64,000 bases of DNA from Mesobacillus subterraneus (GCF_020524355.2 NZ_CP129019.1:4128001-4192000); one strand, 5' to 3'; shown: positions 19,261 to 28,744, numbered from the stretch's first letter. The notes: generated from the sequence alone by a model not told the origin. Numbers and translations are program-made.

Positions 19261-19965
19261 TTATTTCCTAAATATCGCTGTTAGCCATCCCCATTTTCTT
19301 TTCTGGATTTCTTCTTCTAGACGTTTGTTAAAATCATTTTGGGAATTCCATTCATTCTTTTGTTCCTCACGCATTTTTTGTATCTCTTTTTGCAGAAGCT
19401 CACTTCTCTCTCTTTCCTGCTCCAGCAAACTTTCATACTGGGTGTTTTGCTGTTCAATGAATCTTTCAATCTTAGAATTTGTTCTTTGTGCTGAATTCCC
19501 AATACTGGAACTAATCACATGGTGGTCCTGTTGTAGCTGGGCAACATTTGTTTTCAACTGTGTCATATCATTTTTCAGTTGGACATTCATTTCACGTGCG
19601 GCTGCAAGTTCATTAGCGACAAAAAGCAACAATTCTTTTAATTGATTCGGGTCCTGAGGCAGTTTATCGTATGATGTATCGCTGAGCGCTACTCCCGTTC
19701 CACCCGAGCCTTCCAGTCTTTCCTTTTGCTGTTGCACGAGATTCTTAGCTGTATCATCCAACGGCTTGTCCGTATCGCGAAGCGCTATAAGCGCTAGAAT
19801 ATCCGATTGCACAAAAATCCGTCGGTCTCCATCTTTCAGAAACTCGTAACCGTTTCGCTCCAGAATTTGACCGTACTTTCGGACAGTGGGAGTAGCTATC
19901 CCTACTTCTTCCGCCACTTCTTTTGTTGAGAACGCCTGCTCATTCGGTTGTATATCGTGTCGCAT
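19261..19965 (-). CDS. MerR-like HTH coiled-coil protein (DUF3967 type)
   Basis: The 234-residue protein has an N-terminal winged-helix region (about 10-60: FSTKEVAEEVGIATPTVRKY) like MerR/RacA, a linker, and a long coiled coil (about 100-220) with KKD and QQ-rich heptads, ending in RKWGWLTAIFRK, a DUF3967-type tail often seen in plasmid or phage-associated Bacillus proteins. The start at 19965 follows AGGAGGTGCGAT. Paired ATATCG motifs lie over its start and 60-100 bases upstream, so it may bind its own promoter region. The function is unknown; DNA anchoring or partition and transcription control are both possible. Confidence 0.85.
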   Translation of the reverse strand: MRHDIQPNEQAFSTKEVAEEVGIATPTVRKYGQILERNGYEFLKDGDRRIFVQSDILALIALRDTDKPLDDTAKNLVQQQKERLEGSGGTGVALSDTSYDKLPQDPNQLKELLLFVANELAAAREMNVQLKNDMTQLKTNVAQLQQDHHVISSSIGNSAQRTNSKIERFIEQQNTQYESLLEQERERSELLQKEIQKMREEQKNEWNSQNDFNKRLEEEIQKRKWGWLTAIFRK

Positions 19966-20065
19966 ATCGCACCTCCTATTATCCAATATGACGAGTTTCA
20001 ACAATATTTGCAAGAGTCATATCGTCATTATTTATATTTTAGCAGATATATCGCATCCTATATCG
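19952..20065. promoter_or_regulatory. ATATCG repeat cluster upstream of the HTH gene
   Basis: ATATCG occurs at 19952, 19964, 20019, 20048 and 20060; the first two and the last two are each 12 bp apart. One more lies at 20318, in front of the yuzF-like gene. The cluster spans the start codon and leader of the minus-strand HTH gene. Operator role is inferred from position and spacing. Confidence 0.5.
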
Positions 20066-20368
20066 TTTAGAGAGTATTTATTCTCCTCTGAAAGTACACA
20101 GGAAGTCGGCTGTATTCGAAATCTGTTCATAACTTGCCCTCGTCAACATATCCGGAGCCACATGTCGGATTCATGGTGATCCATTCACCGCCCGATTTTG
20201 GCTAAGAGCCATGCATGTCTTGAAGGCCCCCAGTCGCCACACCATGTCTTTAACGAACCGCGAAATAGTCTTTAACAAAGAGAGTCAACTTGAACAGTTG
20301 CTTATCAGTCTTTTTGTATATCGAGAAACATATACTCAGTAAGAATGACTTAAATATAGGAGGATATA
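20066..20368. other. intergenic, promoter region of catalase operon
   Basis: No gene is seen between the HTH gene leader and the yuzF-like gene. The 3' part (20300-20368) is AT-rich and contains one ATATCG motif and CATATACT, which resembles a sporulation sigma -10 (sigma E/K) but lacks a clear matching -35. Confidence 0.4.
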
Positions 20369-20578
20369 ATGACGAATAATGATTGGTTAAGCTTCTATGA
20401 TCCCTATGTTTATCAGACTTTAACAACTATTGTAGGTAAAATTGTTACTGTTCAAACCATAAGAGGCAGCGTTCGTGGCTCTCTGAAAATGGTCATGCCA
20501 GATCACATTGTTGTTGAATCTAACGAAACACCCTTTTTTATTCGTACGCAGCAAATAATTTGGGTTTTTCCTGGTTAA
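20369..20578 (+). CDS. DUF2642 (YuzF-like) small protein
   Basis: The 69-residue product is a DUF2642-family protein (YDPYVYQTLTTIVGKIVTVQT, then RGSLKMVMPDHIVVE), a beta-rich LSM-like or spore-coat associated type. GGAGG precedes its ATG. It is 24 bases before the manganese catalase gene on the same strand and is probably in one operon with it, a pairing seen in spore-related Bacillus loci. Function is unknown. Confidence 0.82.
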   Translation: MTNNDWLSFYDPYVYQTLTTIVGKIVTVQTIRGSVRGSLKMVMPDHIVVESNETPFFIRTQQIIWVFPG

Positions 20579-20602
20579 CAAAAGGCATGTGGAGGGGAAA
20601 TA

Positions 20603-21493
20603 ATGTTTAAAAGAATAAATAAATTGGCAATTGAACTTCCTACACCTGCACACGGGGATATGAATGCTGCAGCAGCAGTACAAGAGCTCCTGGGTGGCAA
20701 GTTTGGGGAGATGTCTACTTTAAATAACTATATGTTCCAGTCTTTTAATTTCAGAAATAAAAAAAAACTAAAGCCATTCTATGAGTTAGTGGCGAGCATT
20801 ACAGCAGAAGAATTTGGTCATGTAGAACTTGTTTCTAATACGATTAATTTGTTGTCTGTGGGTAATACCTTTCCAGGGGTTCCGGATATCACTCCACTTC
20901 AGAATGGGCTGGATGCAAGAAACACCCACCATTTTATTTCTACAGCTCAAACAGCTATACCAGGTGATTCAATGGGTAGGGCTTGGACTGGTGATAATGT
21001 TTTTAATAGCGGTAATCTGGTTTTGGATTTAACACATAACTTTTTCCTCGAGATTGGTGCACGAACACATAAAATGAGAGTTTATGAGATGACTGATAAC
21101 CCAGTTGCCAGAACCATGATTGGATATTTGCTTGTTCGTGGAGGAACACATGTCCTCGCCTATGCGAAAGCGATCGAAATTGCTACCGGGGTAGATCTGA
21201 CGAAAATGCTTCCAGTTCCAAATCTTGATAACTCAAAATTTGATTATGCCCGACCATTCATAGAACAAGGCTTAAGCAATGTGTTATATACATGGAGCGA
21301 AACAGATTACAGGGATATTGGAATGATTTGGAAAGGAACAAATCCGGAAAATGGGCAACAGCTTGAAGTGAAAATTGGCACTCCTGAAGGCGGGCTAATT
21401 CCAGACTTAGAGGAACTGCCCGAAGAATTTGCTCCTGGCATCACTAGGGACGATTATGAATTAATCAAAAAGCGTTTAATGGAAAAATTATGA
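20603..21493 (+). CDS. manganese catalase family protein (YjqC/CotJC-like)
   Basis: The 296-residue protein is a non-heme dimanganese catalase. Metal ligands typical of the family are seen as E in LNNYMFQ..., EEFGHVE (Glu-x-x-His, near 71-77), and later NFFLEIGARTHKMRVYE and RGGTHVLAYAKA. It would break down hydrogen peroxide. Related proteins (CotJC, YjqC) are made in sporulating cells and sit on the spore coat. GGAGG lies before the ATG. The YuzF-like gene is directly upstream. Confidence 0.92.
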   Translation: MFKRINKLAIELPTPAHGDMNAAAAVQELLGGKFGEMSTLNNYMFQSFNFRNKKKLKPFYELVASITAEEFGHVELVSNTINLLSVGNTFPGVPDITPLQNGLDARNTHHFISTAQTAIPGDSMGRAWTGDNVFNSGNLVLDLTHNFFLEIGARTHKMRVYEMTDNPVARTMIGYLLVRGGTHVLAYAKAIEIATGVDLTKMLPVPNLDNSKFDYARPFIEQGLSNVLYTWSETDYRDIGMIWKGTNPENGQQLEVKIGTPEGGLIPDLEELPEEFAPGITRDDYELIKKRLMEKL

Positions 21494-21515
21494 TGGAGTT
21501 TTTGCAAGAAAAATA

Positions 21516-21553
21516 TAAGACCAGATTCTTCTATTGGGGAATTTGGTCTTTCT
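21516..21553 (+). terminator. terminator of the catalase gene
   Basis: AAGACCAGATTC and GAATTTGGTCTT pair around an 11-base loop and are followed by TCTTCATT. The rest of 21554-21847 has no recognised feature. Confidence 0.75.
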
Positions 21554-21847
21554 TCATTGTTTAGCGGTTAGACTGCTTTCATTTAAACTCACTTCCGCTA
21601 GGAGCATATATCAGGATTGATCAGCCGTAAAGCTTAATACACCCATGTTTTTGTTTCTTGCCAAATCACTGTCTCAGCAGAAATCCACTTCCTTGGTCAT
21701 AGAGACGACCAAATGACCAAAAATGTCTATCTCTATAAAACGTAAGAAATGAAAAAGAAGCCTCCCAAAATTTTTTCAACTAATGAGAAAGCCTCTTTAA
21801 ATTTGCATTATGTTGCAAATCACTTTCAAATATATTCCTAAAAATAG

Positions 21848-22493
21848 TCAGTAAAATTTTTGACGAGTTAATTTAGGAACAAATAACGATAAAAAGAATG
21901 ATCTACATAGACTAAATTCGACAAGTGCAAGCCATAATCCATGGTTTTGATATAGAGGAACAAACAACCCGAGAGCACCTAAAAATACAATCAATGCTAA
22001 TGCGATGGAATCCCGAATGGATTTTGCTTCGGTAGCACCTGAAAAAACCCCTTCTAGCTGTAAACCCCAGAATCCAACTATCGGAAACACCAGCATCCAC
22101 ACCAGGAACTCTTCTGACTTAGATATAACATCTGGAATAGTTGTAAATGCCACCAATGGCTCTGCCAACTAAGATACTAGAAGCATTCGCAAAACCACCA
22201 AATAAATAAGCGATTATATAGTGAATTTGCAGTAAGATGGCATTGGCCGCTAATGTAACTTCGCCTATACTTGCTCCGATAGAAGTAAAAGTTAGTGTCA
22301 TTTTAAGACATTCATCCATCTTTGAGTAGCTAATGCTAAACGAACCTTGCCCAATCCAATGAGCCAACCAATAATAACGTATGAAAGGAGCTCCCCAAAT
22401 TCGAATAGAAAAATAAGTGGAAGCAAACGATGACTCCCTTTGGCTAAAGGGTGTAATGCTATTCAAGCCCATTGAGTTTGTTGCCACTTTCAT
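21848..22493 (-). pseudogene. MATE family efflux transporter remnant (DinF-like)
   Basis: Two frames, 22119-22493 and 21848-22168, encode pieces of a DinF-type MATE exporter: STYFSIRIWGAPF, KMTLTFTSIGASIGEVTLAANAILLQ, GFANASSILVGRAIG, then PDVISKSEEFLVWMLVFPIVGFWGLQ. The N-terminal membrane segments before this are missing, the segment between APF and GQGSF is deleted relative to the family, and there is a frameshift near 22135. More than one lesion shows a real decayed gene rather than a sequencing slip. No working product is expected. Confidence 0.85.
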
Positions 22494-22697
22494 AAATTCC
22501 TCCCGCGTAATTATTCCATCAATACCAAAATTTGTACTTTAAATTAATAAATCTAGTGTAATCTTCCAATAATGAGGTTTCAGATAATCATCCAATAACA
22601 GCAATATCCACTGCCCATAGAGAAGTGGATACTGACAAAATGTAATCGATAATATTTCATTTTTACTTTATAGGTTTATACCTTTTAAATTCTTTGT

Positions 22698-23483
22698 TTA
22701 CGATTCAAACACGCGTATCATATTTTTAGTATATGAGTGTCGGCTTTCTGAAAAGAGATCTTGCTTTTTACATTCATCTACGATTTTTCCGTTCTGCATA
22801 ACCATAATCCTATGACTGATGAAATTAACAGCAGCTAAATCATGTGAAATAAATAAATATGATAATCCTAGAGATTCTTGCAAATCTTTAAGTAAATTGA
22901 GAATCATTGCTTGAATGGAAACATCAAGACTAGCTGTTGGTTCATCGAGAATAATCAATGAAGGCTCAATACTGATGGCTCTTGCAATATTTACTCTTTG
23001 CTTTTGACCGCCACTTAGTTCATGTGGATACATCGATAAATATTTTGATGGAACTCCTACCATCTCCATTAAATAATGTGCTGCCTTTTGACGATTATGA
23101 CCGATTTCTTTTAAGAATGAAGGAGTATATTCTTTTTGAACGTCTAATGGTTCCATTACCTGATCTATAATTTTGATTCGCGGATTTAAAGAAGCGGTTG
23201 GATTTTGTAAGACAGCTTGAATATGCCTTCTTGCTTTACTCAATAAGCGCTTATTCATCCCATGTAAAGGCTGATTGGCAAGAAAGATTTCACCTTGGTC
23301 CATTTTTTCTAGTTGTAACAAGCAACGAGCAAGTGTACTTTTTCCACTGCCACTTTCCCCTACTAAACCTAAGCATTCACCTTTTTTAATATGGAATGAC
23401 ACGGAATCAACCGCTTTGTGACCACAAGAGAATTTCTTTGTAACATCCTTACAAGTAAGTGCTCTATCTGCTAATCCAATCAC
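22698..23483 (-). CDS. ABC transporter ATPase (NikE/CntF/OppF type)
   Basis: The 261-residue ATPase has Walker A GESGSGKST (about 42-50), signature LSGGQKQRVNIARA, Walker B LIILDEPTASLD and H-loop FISHDL. It is the second ATPase of a five-gene importer whose other parts lie upstream on the minus strand. It is 26 bases downstream of its partner ATPase gene. By gene order the set equals CntABCDF or NikABCDE: a nickel, zinc-metallophore or oligopeptide importer. Confidence 0.9.
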   Translation of the reverse strand: MIGLADRALTCKDVTKKFSCGHKAVDSVSFHIKKGECLGLVGESGSGKSTLARCLLQLEKMDQGEIFLANQPLHGMNKRLLSKARRHIQAVLQNPTASLNPRIKIIDQVMEPLDVQKEYTPSFLKEIGHNRQKAAHYLMEMVGVPSKYLSMYPHELSGGQKQRVNIARAISIEPSLIILDEPTASLDVSIQAMILNLLKDLQESLGLSYLFISHDLAAVNFISHRIMVMQNGKIVDECKKQDLFSESRHSYTKNMIRVFES

Positions 23484-23509
23484 TTACAATCATCCTTTAT
23501 CCATTAATC

Positions 23510-24322
23510 TTATACAAGATTTTCATTCATCATAAATAGTCTTGACGGTGTTTCCCTAAGAGGTGGTAACGCTGCAAATAATTGCTTTGTATAATCATGC
23601 TGTGGATTATTAAAAATACTTTCTTTACCTCCTTGTTCCACTATTTTTCCTTTTTTCATAATGGCAATCTGGTTTGCAAATTTTTTTACATGCCTTAAAT
23701 CATGTGTGATAAAAAATACTGCACAGCCTGTCTGCTTTCTCAACTTTGCAATCATGTCTAGTACTCTTACAGCCGACATACTATCAAGCGCTGTAGTTGG
23801 TTCATCTGCAATGAGCAGCTTAGGCTTTAAAACAACAGCCATTGCCATCGCAGCTCTTTGTAGTTGTCCACCACTCAATTGGAAGGGATAACTATTATAA
23901 ACACGTTCAGCAGGAAGATTGACCTCATTAAAGATAGACAATGACGCTTCCTTCCTAGCTTGTTTAGATAAAGGGGTATGCGTTATTAACAGTTCATCCA
24001 TTTGTTTGCCTATTTTTATGAATGGTGTAAACGCACCCTGGTAATCCTGGAATACATATGAGATTTCCTTACCCCGAATTTTTCGATACTCTTTTTCTGT
24101 ATGATTCGTAAGGTTTGTTCCACAATAAGAAATTGAGCCTGAAACAACCTTTAATTCTTTTGGCAAAATCCCACCAATTGAGGAGGCTGTAATACTCTTA
24201 CCGCTTCCACTCTCACCAACTAACGCACACCATTCTCCTTCACCAATTGAAATATTAACCTGGTTTACAAGAGCAGTATCTTCGTGTTTAATCGTTAGGT
24301 TATTAATTTCTAAGATAGCCAT
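23510..24322 (-). CDS. ABC transporter ATPase (NikD/CntD/OppD type)
   Basis: The 270-residue ATPase has Walker A GESGSGKS (about 37-44), signature LSGGQLQRAAMA, Walker B LLIADEPTTALD, and H-loop FITHDL. The C terminus (HDYTKQLFAALPPL) is the oligopeptide/nickel subfamily tail. The start follows GGGGG-like AGGGGGAAAA. It would power the importer with the ATPase at 22698. Confidence 0.9.
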   Translation of the reverse strand: MAILEINNLTIKHEDTALVNQVNISIGEGEWCALVGESGSGKSITASSIGGILPKELKVVSGSISYCGTNLTNHTEKEYRKIRGKEISYVFQDYQGAFTPFIKIGKQMDELLITHTPLSKQARKEASLSIFNEVNLPAERVYNSYPFQLSGGQLQRAAMAMAVVLKPKLLIADEPTTALDSMSAVRVLDMIAKLRKQTGCAVFFITHDLRHVKKFANQIAIMKKGKIVEQGGKESIFNNPQHDYTKQLFAALPPLRETPSRLFMMNENLV

Positions 24323-24330
24323 TTTTCCCC

Positions 24331-25173
24331 CTATTTACTTTTGACATCAAGTAGATCTCTCAGGGAGTCCCCTAGCAGATTTAAAATAAGGACAACGAGC
24401 ATAATTGCGAGGCCTGGAATATACATAAGCTGTGGTGCATTATGAAAAAAGTTGCTCCCCTCATTTAGCATCGCTCCCCACTCTGGTGTTGGTGGTTGAG
24501 CACCTAGACCAATATATGAGAGAGAAGCAATAACCAAAATGACTTTTCCAAGATCTAGTGAAGCATAAACCACTAAATTTCCAACTACATGAGGAATTAT
24601 ATGTTTTCTTAATATCGTAAATGATGATAATCCATTAATCTTCGCAACCGAAATGTACTCTTTTTGTTTTTCTGACAGGACTGTACTTCTTACTAATCGG
24701 GCATAGTTAACCCATTTCACAGTAACTAACGCCACGACAAGATTCACCATGCCTGGACCTAGTAACCCACTTAGAACAATCGCAATAATAAAGTCAGGAA
24801 ATGCTAAAAAAGCGTCGACGATTCTCATAAAAAATCGATCAAGTGCACCACCGATATATCCAGACAATAGCCCTATGGGTAAGCCAATACCAAGAGCAAG
24901 TATTAGCACAAGCATACTTGTTCCCACTGTTGTTTGAGCACCAACGAGAATACGCGATACTATATCTCTTCCCATATGGTCTGTTCCAAATAAGTACTCC
25001 GAACTCATTGGCTTTAATCTCTCGCTTAACTGAACCTCTGTAGGATCATGGGGTGCTATAAATGGAGCCCCAAGCACAAGTATGAAAAGAACACCAATTA
25101 AAGCAACCATTCCATATAGTTTTAATGGTGACCTATCCAAAATTTTCACAAGTGTCTGGCGGACTGCTATCAT
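24331..25173 (-). CDS. ABC transporter permease (NikC/CntC/OppC type)
   Basis: The 280-residue permease has six membrane segments and the DppC-like N-terminal signature PHDPTEVQLSERLKP, GTDHMGRDIVSRI, and the cytoplasmic EAA loop KINGLSSFTILRKHIIPHV. It overlaps the other permease gene by 4 bases (ATGA). It forms the channel with the permease at 25170. Confidence 0.9.
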   Translation of the reverse strand: MIAVRQTLVKILDRSPLKLYGMVALIGVLFILVLGAPFIAPHDPTEVQLSERLKPMSSEYLFGTDHMGRDIVSRILVGAQTTVGTSMLVLILALGIGLPIGLLSGYIGGALDRFFMRIVDAFLAFPDFIIAIVLSGLLGPGMVNLVVALVTVKWVNYARLVRSTVLSEKQKEYISVAKINGLSSFTILRKHIIPHVVGNLVVYASLDLGKVILVIASLSYIGLGAQPPTPEWGAMLNEGSNFFHNAPQLMYIPGLAIMLVVLILNLLGDSLRDLLDVKSK

Positions 25174-26111
25174 TGACGATCTGCCTCCTTTAGTCGAATC
25201 TCCGGATTAAGATAGCGATAAGATAAATCGACAAGAATATTTATAGCAATAACAAATCCGCCCATAAAAAGAATATATCCTTGAATAACTGGATAGTCTC
25301 GTTTTCCTATTGCCTCGATTACAAACTTCCCTATACCGGGGTAGGCAAAAAGAACTTCAATAACAACAGTCCCTCCAAGTAAACTGCCTAAGCTTACTCC
25401 AAATATCGTAATGATAGGAATTAAGCTATAACGAAATGCATGAAAAATAAAAATTCTGCTATTACTCAAACCTCTAGCCCTTGCTGAACGAATAAAATCT
25501 TGACCTAGTGTTTCTAATAAACTCGAACGGAGAAGACGAATATAGACTGCTGACATGGCAATCCCAAGTGTTATAGAAGGTAATAATATATGCTGGAATG
25601 TTCCCTTCCCCATTGAGGGCAGCCATCCTAACTTGACTGAAAAGAACTGAATAAACAGCAGTCCTAGCCAGAAGCTAGGAACTGCTGCGCCAATTAAAGA
25701 GAGCGCTCTACTAATATGATCGATCCATTTGTCTTTATATAAGGCAGATATTGTGCCAATCGGAACAGCAATTAGCGTCATGACAATAAGTGATGAAAGG
25801 GTAATACCGAGGGTAGATGGAAACCTGCTCCATAATTCCTCAAACACCGGTTTCTTCGTCATATAAGAATCCCCTAAATCAAATTGGACAAATTGTTTGA
25901 GCCAATTTAAATATTGAATATAAACGGGGTCATTAAAACCCATTTCTTCTCTAAATTCCTCAATTTGATCTTCTGTCGTTTGAACGTCTATCACATCTAA
26001 CATATACCTTGCCGGGTCTCCCGGTGCAAGCTTCATTAGGACAAAGCTAACAAATGAGAGAAAGAATAAAAATATAACTAATTCAATAACCCTTTTAAAA
26101 AGTAATTTCAC
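25170..26111 (-). CDS. ABC transporter permease (NikB/CntB/OppB type)
   Basis: The 313-residue permease has an N-terminal membrane segment with the DppB signature (LMKLAPGDPARYML), and the EAA loop RARGLSNSRIFIFHAFRYSLIP. It lies 2 bases after the binding-protein stop codon. It pairs with the permease at 24331. Confidence 0.9.
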   Translation of the reverse strand: MKLLFKRVIELVIFLFFLSFVSFVLMKLAPGDPARYMLDVIDVQTTEDQIEEFREEMGFNDPVYIQYLNWLKQFVQFDLGDSYMTKKPVFEELWSRFPSTLGITLSSLIVMTLIAVPIGTISALYKDKWIDHISRALSLIGAAVPSFWLGLLFIQFFSVKLGWLPSMGKGTFQHILLPSITLGIAMSAVYIRLLRSSLLETLGQDFIRSARARGLSNSRIFIFHAFRYSLIPIITIFGVSLGSLLGGTVVIEVLFAYPGIGKFVIEAIGKRDYPVIQGYILFMGGFVIAINILVDLSYRYLNPEIRLKEADRQ

Positions 26112-26113
26112 GA

Positions 26114-27647
26114 TTACTTCACACCTAAGTCTTTCGTAATCATGTAGAACTCGCTTTTATTTGTCATCCAATTTTTTACGTTATCTTTATAAGCAACAAA
26201 AATGTTTGGATAGACAATGGAAGAATGTAAATATTCTTCATCAATGAGGGATACGGCTTCTTTTGCCAATTCAATTCGCTTTTCTTCATCGATGGTTCCA
26301 TTTAATTCATTGATAATCGTTTGAAGACCCTTGTGTTCATGCTTAGCAAAGTTCATTGCTCCACCTGGCATATATACTGAATTTAAGAAATAACTAGCGT
26401 CACCTCTAGGAGCAGTATTTAGACTGTAAGTTGCTAAATCCCAACTATTGCTCATCAAGTATTCATCAATATTTTCTACCACTTGAATGTCAATCTTAAT
26501 TCCTAATTGTTTTGCATTGGATTGTAAAAGTTCTGAAATTAATGGTAACTCTGGGCGATAAGAATAGGTTACAACTGTTAGCGTGAGAGGTTTTCCATTC
26601 TTTACTGCTTCACCATTTACCATTTCATAGCCGGCTTCTTGTAAATATTGTTTTGCGACGTCCATATTAAATTGCTTTTGTTCGTATTCTGGCGAAAATG
26701 GAAATTCGGGTAAAAATGGACCATGAGCCACAGTACCTTGATTGACCATGATGCTTTGCACAATGGCATCTCTGTCAATCATTGCATCAATTGCTTTTCT
26801 TACCTTGACATCACTTAACGCTTCTGTATTTGTGTTAAACATCAGAAGGTGTGTGCGACTGCTTGGGGCAACATCAGTTTTGATCGCCTTATCATCTTGA
26901 AGCGTTTCAATACTCTCAATTGCTGGTCTAAATGAAATATCTGCATCTCCTGATTGTAATGCTAAAGTACGGGCATTTGCGTCTTCATTAAATGTAAGGG
27001 TTACAGCATTTAGATTTGGTTTTCCATCCCAATATTGATCATATGGCCTCTAAAGTAACTTTAGTACCCGCTTCAAATGAAACAACCACGAACGGTCCTG
27101 TCCCAACTGGTTTCTGCTCAAAGTTCTCATCTTTAACATCAATAACGGCAGCATTGGGATGAACAAGCTCTGAAGGAAATTGTGGCAATGGAACTTCTGT
27201 TGTAATTGTTAATGTTTGTCCTTTAGCATTCATAGATTGAATCTTTAATGCATTTTTCATGGATTCGCTAACTTTCATTAATCTTTCAAAAGATGCTTTA
27301 ACAGCTTCAGCATCCAGCTTACTTCCATTTTGGAATGTTACATTTTCTCTAATTTTAAATGTCCATGTTTGCCCATCTTCACTGTTCCATTCTTCAGCAA
27401 GCCAAGGCTCAATTTTTAAATCCTCGTTAATCTTAACAAGGGTCTCAACCATTCCTGCTCTTAGTGGAGTCCAGTTTAAATGAGGATCCATTGTATCACT
27501 TGGGAAATTCGAAAGAAATGTTAACTCTTTGCTATTTTCAGCTTCTGTTTCACCTGTTGTGTTAGAACCTTCTTTTGAAGAGCACGCTGAAAGTAAAATT
27601 AATATCAAAGTAAATAGTAAACTAAATTTAAACAATTTCTTAAACAT
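26114..27647 (-). pseudogene. metal/metallophore ABC substrate-binding lipoprotein (NikA/CntA type), frameshifted
   Basis: The 5' frame (27039-27647) has a lipoprotein signal with LLSACSSKEG (Cys21) and SBP family 5 features to VTLEA. The frame then breaks near 27043-27046; the 3' frame (readable from about 27040, seen intact from 26842 down) continues YDQYWDGKPNLNAVTLTF and MFNTNTEALSDVKVRKAID to the stop. The total is 1534 bases, one too many. Changing GAGGCCATA to GAGGCATA restores a full protein of about 510 residues. Both sides are undecayed, so a consensus error is as likely as a true mutation. A Zur-box-like site lies just before the ribosome site AGGAGG. It should deliver a metal or metal chelate to the permeases. 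Confidence 0.87.
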
Positions 27648-27660
27648 CTAGTTTCCTCCT

Positions 27661-27681
27661 AAACGTAATGATTACGATTTA
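27661..27681. promoter_or_regulatory. Zur-box-like operator before the binding-protein gene
   Basis: The minus strand reads AAATCGTAAT-C-ATTACGTTTA, matching 13 of the 14 defined bases of the B. subtilis Zur core (TCGTAAT-N-ATTACGA), with the palindrome CGTAATCATTACG intact. It lies 1 base before the AGGAGG of the SBP gene. Control by zinc through Zur is inferred. Confidence 0.75.
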
Positions 27682-27708
27682 AAGTGTATATTTAGTCCTT
27701 ATAATTTT

Positions 27709-28566
27709 TTAATTAAGCTTAGTCTCTGGTGAGTGATCTTTCATTCGTGATAATGCAATACATGAAGCAATGATCAGCAGACCACCTAGAAATGTGAACG
27801 TGTCGGGTACCTCTGCCCAAAACAATAGCCCCCACATTGCATTAAACACAATACCAATATATCTAGTAATCTCAACTACGATCACATTTGCATGGGTTAA
27901 CGACTTCGTTAAATAGATTTGTCCTATTAATGACACGACTCCTATGCAAATGAGTAGGAAAAGGTCTCTTATTGAAGGTATAACCATGTTATTCCAAATC
28001 ATTGGTATGGACACTACGGTTGCGGTAGCTAAAAAATAAAATACAATTTCATATGAATGGTGCCTGCTGCTTAAATAACGGATGCTTGTTGCGGCTGCCC
28101 CAGCAAAAAATGCGCTTATAACTCCAATTAATGCGTATAGTGAGTATGATGAAAACTCAAATGGCTTTACAAGCAAGACCATTCCTATTAATGCAAGCGG
28201 CATTATGTATAAAACACCCTTTGGAATCTTTTCCTTTAAAAGAAAAATAGAAAAGGCAACAGCAAAAAATGGTGACAAGTGGGCCAGAATACTAGCATCA
28301 GCAAGCGGAATTTTAAAAATTGTATAAAAATAGGCGATTAAATATAGTGCACCTAGCAGTCCACGCAACGCAAGCATTGGAATTCCAGTGGCAGAAAATG
28401 AAACTTTACTGTTTTTCATGAGTATGTAAATTAAAACTGTTCCAATAATGCTTCTAAAAAATACAATTTCAGCAACAGGAATGGTATCACTAACTTCTTT
28501 AACTAGTGCATTCATTATGCTGAAGATTAAAGATGAAACAATTGCTAAAATAGCACCATTATTCAT
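27709..28566 (-). CDS. EamA family (DMT) exporter
   Basis: The 285-residue membrane protein has ten hydrophobic segments in two EamA repeats (about 1-140 and 145-280), with family motifs FFRSIIGTVLIYIL, ALRGLLGALYLIAYFYTI and LAHLSPFFAVAFSIFLLKE. It lies 61 bases upstream of the SBP gene on the same strand, and its promoter carries a Zur-box-like site. EamA proteins export metabolites; in Pseudomonas one (CntI) exports an opine metallophore next to its importer. Export of a metal chelator is an inference; no biosynthetic cntKLM genes are present here. Confidence 0.88.
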   Translation of the reverse strand: MNNGAILAIVSSLIFSIMNALVKEVSDTIPVAEIVFFRSIIGTVLIYILMKNSKVSFSATGIPMLALRGLLGALYLIAYFYTIFKIPLADASILAHLSPFFAVAFSIFLLKEKIPKGVLYIMPLALIGMVLLVKPFEFSSYSLYALIGVISAFFAGAAATSIRYLSSRHHSYEIVFYFLATATVVSIPMIWNNMVIPSIRDLFLLICIGVVSLIGQIYLTKSLTHANVIVVEITRYIGIVFNAMWGLLFWAEVPDTFTFLGGLLIIASCIALSRMKDHSPETKLN

Positions 28567-28714
28567 AAAACCTCCGGTAGATCCTTATCTTTACTGCATT
28601 GGATACTCACCTTGTTCTATCTAAGAACATTTTTCTCTTTAACCTCACTTTCATTAACATCTCTTATAAGATATGACATTCCACATAACACATTGATTCC
28701 GGAATCACTAAATC

Positions 28715-28744
28715 AGTATAAACCGTAATGATTCCTATTTGCAA
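28715..28744 (-). promoter_or_regulatory. EamA promoter with Zur-box-like spacer
   Basis: On the minus strand TTGCAA (28739-28744) and TATACT (28715-28720) are 18 bp apart. The spacer and flanks read AAATAGGAAT-C-ATTACGGTTTA, matching 11 of 14 Zur core bases. A repressor bound there would block RNA polymerase. Transcription would then cover EamA and the importer genes. Confidence 0.65.

Noticed and set aside
21755..21800. Terminator downstream of the MATE remnant
   Set aside because: GAGGCTT occurs twice in the same direction, so it cannot form a hairpin.
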